Source: Chloroflexota bacterium
GTDB lineage: Bacteria > Chloroflexota > Limnocylindria > Limnocylindrales > CSP1-4
Assembly (NCBI GenBank): GCA_003156975.1
Contig: PMIE01000071.1
Location: forward strand, 25,881-65,481
DNA length: 39,601 nt
Direction: 5' to 3'
In this document: in pieces, positions 33,376-39,601 of the stretch
Layout of the letters: each line of letters opens with the position of its first letter
Position numbering within the stretch: position 1 is the first letter of the stretch
Position numbers and translations under genes: made by a program
The notes under the pieces: generated by a model
Database searches by the model: none
Told to the model about the DNA's origin: nothing
Seen by the model: only the letters and a program-made list of their open reading frames with translations

Positions 33376-33864
33376 CGACGCACGCCTTCGCCGGCGGCGG
33401 GATTCGCCGCGCCCGTCCGGAGCGCCTCGGTGCTGCCTGCCCGTGGATGGTCCATTGATGTCTCCGATGATGTTCGTCGCATGGAGGGTGCAAGCAATTC
33501 GCGCCTCGTCTCGCGTCGTCTGCAAGCAATGTAAAGAATTGCCGTCCTCGTGTCAAGGTCGCTGGGCTATCCAGGTGCCAGCACGCACCATTTGAGCGCT
33601 CGTGGATGGGGCCCGCTCGAAATCGGCGGCGAAAGCTACTGGATAGAATGCATGAAGTGCGGCCAGAATCGGAGGGCTGCAGCGCAGATTCTCCGCCCGC
33701 GATCAGGACGGCTTCCTCGCGCCGAAGCCCGGAGACCCGGCGGTTGGGGCATAGGCGGACCGATCCCTCACGGGAACCGGCAACGCCCATCGAACGTCAT
33801 CGTGGTATCTACCCGCCGATGCGACGACTCGTCTCGGCGCAGCACACACCACAGGAGAACCCCG
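33376..33864. promoter_or_regulatory. Divergent intergenic region with a direct repeat and a dyad
   Basis: 489 bases between the regulator and the I42 lipoprotein. TGCAAGCAAT occurs at 33489-33498 and again at 33521-33530, 32 bases apart (about three helical turns). The second copy overlaps the dyad GCAAT-GTAAAGA-ATTGC at 33526-33542. These lie in the most AT-rich part, where promoters are expected. The remaining 300 bases toward 33864 show nothing further except AGGAGA at 33853-33858, the ribosome site of the lipoprotein. Confidence 0.5.
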
Positions 33865-34524
33865 ATGTTCGTTCGCTCCTCGATCGGCGCGCGCCTTGTC
33901 GTTGTCATGGGCCTGTCGGCCATGATGATCGTCGCCGGTTGCTCCTCGCCGGCGCCCAGTTTCGAGCATCCGGCGTCGAGCCAGGCAGCACGCACGGCAA
34001 CGGCGACGTCCGCCGCGAAGACAACTGCCGCCGGGGTTCCAATGGCTGCCAACATCGCTCCCCCGACCTCACAGCTGACCATCGATTGCGACGCATTCGC
34101 CAGGCAGCCGAAGGCCAGCGCCAAAGTCCATCTCGCGTCGGGTGACGTGCTCTACGTGACGCTCTGCTCGAACGCGAGCACCGGCTTCTCGTGGGATCAG
34201 CCCGTCATCTCGGGCGACGCGCTCAGCTCCTCGGGCGTGTCCACCGGCATGCCCGCGTCTGGCCCGGCCGATGCCGGCACCCCGGTCCCGCCCGTGGGCG
34301 TCGCGCCGAGCGATTCCCAGGCGGTTGGCGTCTCGGGCAATCAGGCGACCCTCGTCTCAGAGGGTCCGAGCGACTCTGTGGTGGTCGGGGCCGCCAGCAG
34401 CACGACGTTCATGCTCAAGGCCGAGCACGCCGGCAGCAGCACGGTGACGCTCTCGTACAGTCGGCCTTGGGCGGGCGGCGAGAAGGGCGTCTGGGAGTAC
34501 ACGATCGACGTGACGATCGACTGA
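33865..34524 (+). CDS. Lipoprotein with a chagasin-type (I42) cysteine protease inhibitor domain
   Basis: A 219-residue exported protein. The lipobox MIVAGC puts the lipidated Cys at residue 26, followed by an Ala/Thr/Ser-rich linker to ~68. The C-terminal domain has the inhibitor family I42 pattern: strand VLYVTLCSN leading into the loop NASTGFSW (103-110), and the loop RPW (200-202) in LSYSRPWAGGEKGVWEYTIDV. In chagasin-like proteins these two loops plug the active site of papain-type proteases. An insert of about 40 residues rich in Gly, Pro, Ser and Ala (~117-160) separates them, longer than usual. ATG 33865 has AGGAGA six bases upstream. The target protease, self or foreign, is not in the window. 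Confidence 0.8.
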   Translation: MFVRSSIGARLVVVMGLSAMMIVAGCSSPAPSFEHPASSQAARTATATSAAKTTAAGVPMAANIAPPTSQLTIDCDAFARQPKASAKVHLASGDVLYVTLCSNASTGFSWDQPVISGDALSSSGVSTGMPASGPADAGTPVPPVGVAPSDSQAVGVSGNQATLVSEGPSDSVVVGAASSTTFMLKAEHAGSSTVTLSYSRPWAGGEKGVWEYTIDVTID

Positions 34525-34538
34525 CCGTATCAGCACAT

Positions 34539-34578
34539 CGCCGCCACGGGCCGCGGGTCGCCGCGCTCTGTGGCGGCG
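34539..34578. terminator. Bidirectional terminator-like structure between convergent genes
   Basis: CGCCGCCAC (34539-34547) pairs perfectly with GTGGCGGCG (34570-34578), and an inner CGCGG-GTCG-CCGCG stem forms within the loop. TCGTCTTTCTGG follows on the plus strand, a modest T-rich tail. It lies between the ends of the I42 lipoprotein and the PAS kinase. Confidence 0.6.
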
Positions 34579-34662
34579 TCGTCTTTCTGGGCCGGCGCTG
34601 ACGACGATCTGGAGCCCTTTGCCCGCCAATACGCGATGGGGACGGCCCGGGCCGTCAAGCGC

Positions 34663-37473
34663 TCATCCGGAGCCGTCCAGAACCTCGCGGACTTTGCGGG
34701 CGAGTCGCTCCGGCGTGTACGGCTTGGCCAGGAAGGCATGGTGCAGCTCGGGCGCGTCATCGAGGACTGCCGAATCCGCGTGGCCGGACATCAGCAGGGA
34801 TCGCGCCCGGGGGGCAAGGACGGCGAGTTCCCGTATGAGCATCGGGCCGCTCATGCCGGGCATCATGACGTCGCTGACGATCAGATCGAGGGCGTTGCCC
34901 GTTCGGGTCGCGACTCGGATCGCATCCGCGCCGTTTGCCGCCTCGAGGACCGTGTATCCGCGGGCACGGAGACCAAGCAGCACCAACCGCCGGACGCTCG
35001 GCTCATCCTCGACGACGAGAACAGTCTCCTTCCCTACGGACGACAGCGGGGCCGATGGCGCGACCGGTCGAGGATCGGCCGGGCCGCCCTGACTGGGCAG
35101 GTGGACCAGGAACATCGTCCCCTGGCCCGGCTCGGAAAAGACCTCCATGTGACCGGACAGTTGCCTCACGATGCCGTGACACGTTGCCAGGCCGAGCCCC
35201 GTGCCCTTGCCCGGTCCCTTCGTTGTGAAGAACGGTTCGAACAGGCGAGAGCGGACCTCCTCGGTCATCCCGTCGCCCGTGTCGGTGACGGTGAGAAGGA
35301 CATGCGGCCCCGGCACCGCGCCTGGATGCGCCTTGATGGTTTCGGTATCGATCAGCTCGTTGGCGACCTCGATGACGAGGCGGCCCCCGTGCGCCATCGC
35401 GTCCCGGGCGTTGACGGTGAGGTTCACGAGGAGCTGCTGGATCTGGCCCGGATCGGCCACGACGGTCCGCAGGTCACGAGCCAGCGAAGTCTCGATCTCG
35501 ATGTCGTCGCCGAGCAAGCGCTGAAGCATGTTGACCAGATCCGTGACCAGCGAGCTGATGTCCAGTCGTTCGGGCGCGACGATCTGACGGCTGGCGAAAG
35601 TCAGCAATTGCCTGGTGAGACTCGCCGCCCGTTCCCCGGCCGCGGCCACTTCCTGCAGATCGACTCGGGCAGGGTGGTCCGGCGGCAGTTCCGGCGGCAG
35701 GTCGGTGCTGCACATTTCGACGTAGCCCAGAATCGCCGTGAGGAGGTTGTTGAAATCGTGAGCCACGCCACCGGCGAGGCGGCCGATCCCCTCCATCTTC
35801 TGTGCCTGGAGCAGCTGATTTTGGAGCATCTTCGGTTCGTTGATGTCCTCGATCAGTCCCTCATAGGCAGTCGGCGTGCCATCCACGTCGAAACGTAGGA
35901 CGAGCGTCTGGCGGACCCAGCGCACGACCCCGTCCTTGCGGCGAAGCCGATATTCGATCGGGGCAATGCGGACGCCGGCCAGGGCGCGACGCGTGCTCTC
36001 CTCGACGAGTTGGCGATCCTCCGGCAGGACCAGGCTGCCCCAGAGGTCGGGATCGGCATTGAGCTCGTCGGGCGTGTAGCCCGTGATCGCGACCGACCCC
36101 GGTCCGTGGGTCACACTGACCGGCACTCCGTGGGCGAGCCGCACGCTCACGATGTAGTTGGTGATCGAGTCGATGATGTGCCGGTATCGTTCCTCGCTCT
36201 CGCGCCGCCCCTGTTCGGCCGCCTTGCGAGTCGTGATGTCTTCTGAGATGCCGAGCACGTAGCGAACCTTGCCGCCGTCGCCGAAGAGAGGGACCTTTAT
36301 CGTGTGCAGCACGATGGGTCCCAACTCGGGATTGGTAATGGTCTCCTCGAGGATTTCCACCGTCTGACCGGTCGACGCAACGATCCGGTCGGTCTCAAGA
36401 AAATGCGCCCCCTCCTCGGGAGGCACCAGATCCGAGCTGTCCTGGTTGATCAGGCGCTCCCGCTGGTTGCCGAGTATCCGCTCGCCGGCCTTGTTGAGGC
36501 GTACGAAACGGAAGGTCACGGCGTCCTTCACGAAGACCATTACCGGGATATTCTCGATGACGCTGTCGAGGAACCTCTCGCTTTCCCGAAGCGCTTCCTG
36601 GGCCCGTTTCTGGTCGGTGATGTCCTGGTAGGCCCCAAGAACGCCGATGACCCGGCCGTCCTTGTCCCGCATGGGCACCTTGCTCGTCCTCGCCCAGCCG
36701 TCTGAGCCGTCCGTTCGGGTCATGGGCTCTTCGTATTCGATCCTCGCGATGCCGCTCCGCATGATCTCCTTGTCATCGGCGCGATACATCTCGGCGTCGG
36801 AGTGCGTGTGGATCTCGAAGTCCGTCTTGCCGACGATCTCCGATGGATCCGCAAGCTTCAGGTTCCGGGCGAAGGCCGCGTTGCAGCCGACGAACACGGA
36901 ATCGCAATCCTTCCAGAAGACACGCTGCGGGAAGGTATCCAGGACCGACCGCAGCATGACCTGCGACCTGAACAACTCGTCCTCGACGCGTCGCCGAGCT
37001 GTGAGGTCGCGAAGAGATATCGCGCAGCCGTCACCGAGCCTGCTGACCCTGATCTCGACGCTCGGGGTAAGGTCGCCGGCTCCGCTCCACTCGAAACCGG
37101 GCTGTTCTGGCAGCGACTCCTCGGTCCGCGCCGGACCTGCCTCGACGGCCTGGACGCAGATGCCGAAGAGCCCGTCCGCCCAGGTTGGGAACATCTCGAG
37201 CATCCGCCGGCCGACCAATTCATCGAGCGGGCGATCGACTAGCCGGCCGAATGCCTGGTTCGCATACTCAATGACGAAGTCGACGATATGCCCGGTGTCG
37301 TCCCTGATGGCGCTCTGAAAGGCGATGCCGTCGGCCATTTCATCGACGAATGCCGTGGGCAGCCCATCGGACCGGGCTTGAGGCGCACCTGCCCCATCGG
37401 TTGCGCCGCGCTCGCTGTTCGGGCCGGAACCGCCCACCTCGTCCGGTCGCGACCGTCGATCATGCGAATTCAT
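34663..37473 (-). CDS. Hybrid histidine kinase with four PAS domains and a C-terminal receiver
   Basis: A 936-residue soluble kinase. PAS domains lie at ~45-160, ~170-285 ([13 protein letters not shown]...[11 protein letters not shown]), ~300-415 ([11 protein letters not shown]) and ~430-545 (GYTPDEL...YEGLIEDIN). HisKA carries His572 in [17 protein letters not shown], the HDFNN type. HATPase follows with NARDAM, DTGDGM and GTGLGL. A receiver (~815-930) has EDEP, the phospho-acceptor Asp in [13 protein letters not shown] and Lys in [10 protein letters not shown]. With no membrane helix it should sense something in the cytosol, such as redox state, light or a small molecule. ATG 37473 has GGAG five bases upstream; the frame is open to 37542. 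No separate regulator gene adjoins it. Confidence 0.9.
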   Translation of the reverse strand: MNSHDRRSRPDEVGGSGPNSERGATDGAGAPQARSDGLPTAFVDEMADGIAFQSAIRDDTGHIVDFVIEYANQAFGRLVDRPLDELVGRRMLEMFPTWADGLFGICVQAVEAGPARTEESLPEQPGFEWSGAGDLTPSVEIRVSRLGDGCAISLRDLTARRRVEDELFRSQVMLRSVLDTFPQRVFWKDCDSVFVGCNAAFARNLKLADPSEIVGKTDFEIHTHSDAEMYRADDKEIMRSGIARIEYEEPMTRTDGSDGWARTSKVPMRDKDGRVIGVLGAYQDITDQKRAQEALRESERFLDSVIENIPVMVFVKDAVTFRFVRLNKAGERILGNQRERLINQDSSDLVPPEEGAHFLETDRIVASTGQTVEILEETITNPELGPIVLHTIKVPLFGDGGKVRYVLGISEDITTRKAAEQGRRESEERYRHIIDSITNYIVSVRLAHGVPVSVTHGPGSVAITGYTPDELNADPDLWGSLVLPEDRQLVEESTRRALAGVRIAPIEYRLRRKDGVVRWVRQTLVLRFDVDGTPTAYEGLIEDINEPKMLQNQLLQAQKMEGIGRLAGGVAHDFNNLLTAILGYVEMCSTDLPPELPPDHPARVDLQEVAAAGERAASLTRQLLTFASRQIVAPERLDISSLVTDLVNMLQRLLGDDIEIETSLARDLRTVVADPGQIQQLLVNLTVNARDAMAHGGRLVIEVANELIDTETIKAHPGAVPGPHVLLTVTDTGDGMTEEVRSRLFEPFFTTKGPGKGTGLGLATCHGIVRQLSGHMEVFSEPGQGTMFLVHLPSQGGPADPRPVAPSAPLSSVGKETVLVVEDEPSVRRLVLLGLRARGYTVLEAANGADAIRVATRTGNALDLIVSDVMMPGMSGPMLIRELAVLAPRARSLLMSGHADSAVLDDAPELHHAFLAKPYTPERLARKVREVLDGSG

Positions 37474-37732
37474 CTGACTCCGACCGTTCGTCCCCGCGCA
37501 CCTATGGTAGCGACTTAACCGGCAGTCCGGCAATCCGCTCAACCCTGGCGGGCTGACCGAAAAGGGGGTTGAGTCTAGCCTCGCTCAACGCCTCGACGAT
37601 GGAGCCGCCCGAGTAGCGGCACAAGACCCTGCCTGGGCCATGTCCACCAGCATCCCGAGCGCGGACGCTACGGCACAGGTCGGTCGGAAGCGTGGCCGCA
37701 ACCCCTCGCGCCCCGACCAGACTTCCCCTGGC

Positions 37733-38113
37733 TCACTTCACCACTAGCACGTACTGCTGCGTCGCGGTCTGGCCGCCGACCTGCGTGCCGTAGCACCAGA
37801 CGTGGATGGTGAAGATAAACGTGCCCGCGACGGTGGGCGTTCCCGAGATCTGGATCGTGTTGATGGGCTCCTTGGCCAACGCGAGGTCTATGCCCGCGGG
37901 GAGCGCGCCGTCCTGGATCCCGGCGCCGCCGACAGGTGTGGCAGCCTGACTTACGGTGATGGTGGCCGCGTAGAATGCGCCGACCTGGGCGTCGGGCAGG
38001 GTCGTGGGCGCGAACTGGAGCTCCGATCGGGGCATGCAGCCGAGCACCACGGTGAGCGCGAAGACGCACGCGATCATCGCGTGAATGAAGCGGCGATGTG
38101 TGCCGGCCTGCAT
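37733..38113 (-). CDS. Small lipoprotein with an Ig-like (He_PIG) domain
   Basis: A 126-residue exported protein. The signal peptide FIHAMIACVFALTVVLGC gives a lipidated Cys at about residue 26. The rest matches the putative Ig domain: a LPDAQVG-type start, then GALPAGIDLAL and ISGTPTVAGTFIFTIHVW, ending in YVLVVK. Such domains are usually adhesive or structural modules of larger surface proteins; here one stands alone. It is divergent from the pentapeptide protein, 107 bases away. Confidence 0.7.
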   Translation of the reverse strand: MQAGTHRRFIHAMIACVFALTVVLGCMPRSELQFAPTTLPDAQVGAFYAATITVSQAATPVGGAGIQDGALPAGIDLALAKEPINTIQISGTPTVAGTFIFTIHVWCYGTQVGGQTATQQYVLVVK

Positions 38114-38220
38114 GCGGCAACACTAGCGGAGTCGAGTTGCCGGGACTATTGTCTTGCCGCCGGGCGGGCCGCGGACTTGCCGTTGCCACTGGGCGTCCGA
38201 GCTCCGGGGAGGTTCGCGCC

Positions 38221-39024
38221 TTGGCAGATGCCACGGACTTGCGTCCAGATTGCGAGCGTTGCTGCGGGCTGTGTTGCGTCGCGCCCGCGTTTCTTGTATC
38301 CGCCGACTTCGCCATCAAGAAGGCGGAAGGCCAGCCGTGCCCGAACCTCCAGCCGGACTTCCGGTGCGCCATCCATCCGAGACTGCGTGTCCTGGGATTT
38401 CCGGGGTGCGTCGCCTACGACTGCTTCGGCGCGGGGCAAGTGACTCAAGAGGTATTCGCCGGGTCCGACTGGCAGGCGAATCCCGAGATCGCGTCGCGCA
38501 TGTTCGCGGTCTTCTTCGTCGTGCGCCAGCTCCACGAATTGCTGTGGTACCTGACCGAGGCGCTCGCAATTCCGGCGGCGCGTCCGCTTGCGGCCAGGCT
38601 CCGCGCGGCCATCGCCGAGACCGACGACCTGGTTCGCGGCGGAGCCGAAGTGCTGGGCGCGCTGGATCCGGCGGACCATCGATCGCGGGTGAACGAGCTC
38701 CTGAGGCAGGCCAGTGCACTCGCGCGCGCGTCCTCGCGTGGCCCGTCGCTCGACAAGCGCGGCGCCGACCTCGTCGGCTGGGACCTCCGACCCATCGACC
38801 TTCGCGGTGCCGACCTCCGCGGTGCGCTGTTGGTCGGCGCCGACCTTCGCGGGGCGAACCTCGCCCTGGCCGACCTTACGGGAACCGATCTCCGAGGCGC
38901 CGATCTCGCCGGCGCCGACCTGAGGAACGCCCTATTCCTGATGCAATCCCAACTCGAGTCTGCCCGTGGCAATCGCGCGACTACCCTGCCGGCGACACTG
39001 AGCCGCCCTGCTCACTGGACCTGA
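38221..39024 (+). CDS. Pentapeptide-repeat protein with an N-terminal Cys-rich domain
   Basis: A 267-residue protein. The N-terminus holds a cluster of cysteines: C11, C14, C15, C18, C19 (DCERCCGLCC), then C40, C49 with H52, C63 and C68 (YDCFGAG). This arrangement suggests a metal or Fe-S site, as in CxxC.C-type (YkgJ-like) proteins. A helical middle of ~100 residues follows, then about ten pentapeptide repeats (LRGADLRGALLVGADLRGAN and on) at ~185-240, which should fold as a right-handed beta-helix. TTG 38221 is preceded by GGGGAGG at eight bases and opens directly on the Cys-rich domain, so I prefer it to ATG 38098. I recall this two-part architecture from actinobacterial genomes, with no known function. 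Confidence 0.8.
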   Translation: MADATDLRPDCERCCGLCCVAPAFLVSADFAIKKAEGQPCPNLQPDFRCAIHPRLRVLGFPGCVAYDCFGAGQVTQEVFAGSDWQANPEIASRMFAVFFVVRQLHELLWYLTEALAIPAARPLAARLRAAIAETDDLVRGGAEVLGALDPADHRSRVNELLRQASALARASSRGPSLDKRGADLVGWDLRPIDLRGADLRGALLVGADLRGANLALADLTGTDLRGADLAGADLRNALFLMQSQLESARGNRATTLPATLSRPAHWT

Positions 39025-39046
39025 GGAGTGCGCAGGCCCGCGGACC

Positions 39047-39601
39047 TCAGACGGGATCGCGCAGGAGCGGGCAGGTCATGCAGTGGCCGCCACCACGGCC
39101 GCGGCCGAGCTCGGAACCGTCGAGGGTGAGGACCTCGATCCCGGCCTTGCGCATCAGTGCGTTGGTCGATTCGTTGCGCTCATAGGCAACCACAACCCCA
39201 GGCTCGAGCGCGACCACGTTGTTGCCGTCGTCCCACTGTTCGCGCTCGGCCTGCCAGGCGTCGCCGCCGGTCCCGATCACTCGGAGGCTCTTGATCCCGA
39301 GTGCGTCACTCACGGCGTCGAGGAACGAGGCCTCGCGGCGGACGTCGAGCTCACCGGCCTTGTCGGCCGGGCGGACCGAGTACGCCGTGATCGAGTCGAC
39401 CACGGACGGGAACAGCGTCACGCAGTCTCTGTCCAGGAACGTGAACACCGTATCGAGATGCATGTGCGCGCGATCCCGCGACATCCCCGCCACGATGATC
39501 CGGTCCGCGGCCCCGGCGGCAAACAGGGAGAGAGCGATCTTCTCGATCATCTGCCCGGTGGTGCGCTCGCTCATCCCGATGAGCACGGTGCGGTTGCCGA
39601 T
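39047..39601 (-). CDS. arcA: Arginine deiminase, C-terminal part (runs off the right edge)
   Basis: The visible 184 residues are the C-terminal half of arginine deiminase, which converts arginine to citrulline and ammonia. Conserved catalytic-domain segments are [22 protein letters not shown] (catalytic His), [38 protein letters not shown] and the nucleophile Cys in GGHCMTCPL. All of these are intact. The start of the gene lies beyond 39601. It converges on the pentapeptide-repeat gene with a 22-base gap. The rest of an arginine deiminase pathway (arcB, arcC, arcD) would lie, if present, to the right. Confidence 0.93.
   Translation of the reverse strand: MGNRTVLIGMSERTTGQMIEKIALSLFAAGAADRIIVAGMSRDRAHMHLDTVFTFLDRDCVTLFPSVVDSITAYSVRPADKAGELDVRREASFLDAVSDALGIKSLRVIGTGGDAWQAEREQWDDGNNVVALEPGVVVAYERNESTNALMRKAGIEVLTLDGSELGRGRGGGHCMTCPLLRDPV

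Noticed and set aside
1-39601. CRISPR arrays, insertion sequences, integrases, toxin-antitoxin pairs or phage genes
   Set aside because: I looked for regularly spaced repeats, terminal inverted repeats with a transposase, and recombinase signatures on both strands and found none. The tRNA-like fragment and sigma remnant are the only hints of past rearrangement.

Overview
The window looks like a stretch of a high-GC bacterial chromosome, free-living and oligotrophic in style. Several secreted lipoproteins have a lipobox cysteine followed by a Ser/Thr/Ala/Pro-rich linker, GTG and TTG starts are common, and sugar ABC importers with LacI regulators are abundant. These traits fit Chloroflexota (Limnocylindria/Ellin6529-like) best, with Actinobacterota as the alternative. 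This is inference: no rRNA or complete tRNA is present to place it.

Layout. 0-3.2 kb: the last codons of a probable GH43 arabinanase-type protein, an S4 RNA-binding protein, two proteins of DUF3592 type, and a scar region. The scar holds a tRNA-3'-end-like fragment, a frameshifted remnant of sigma-70 region 4 and a membrane protein that seems to take its start codon from that remnant. 3.4-10.4 kb: a monosaccharide module with an RbsD/FucU mutarotase, a LacI repressor, a PfkB kinase and a FrcB-FrcC-FrcA-like ABC importer. Two matching LacI operators each overlap the -35 box of a good sigma-70-type promoter. 10.4-17.4 kb: a second LacI regulator divergent from a disaccharide-type ABC importer, a uridine-kinase-like P-loop kinase and a GH13_18 phosphorylase that most resembles sucrose 6'-phosphate phosphorylase. 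Together these look like a sucrose/fructose utilisation region.

17.7-29.8 kb is mostly signal transduction: an ECF sigma factor overlapping a membrane-anchored Asp-box propeller protein; a divergent response regulator / hybrid histidine kinase / response regulator set in which the two regulators are paralogues; a LacI-type ligand-binding domain with no DNA-binding domain; a chemoreceptor; a membrane protein with a C-terminal zinc-ribbon-like motif; and a receiver that lacks its second half. 30.1-33.4 kb: a winged-helix regulator followed by an MMPL/RND exporter with a clear intrinsic terminator. 33.9-39.6 kb: a lipoprotein with a chagasin-type (I42) cysteine protease inhibitor domain, a four-PAS hybrid histidine kinase, a small Ig-like lipoprotein, a Cys-rich pentapeptide-repeat protein and the C-terminal half of arginine deiminase running off the right edge.

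The most promising undescribed unit is the kinase-phosphorylase pair at 15.3-17.4 kb. If the phosphorylase really needs sucrose 6'-phosphate, the overlapping kinase is the obvious candidate to make it from sucrose delivered by an ABC importer, a route that would replace a PTS. I saw no transposase, integrase, CRISPR array or phage gene.
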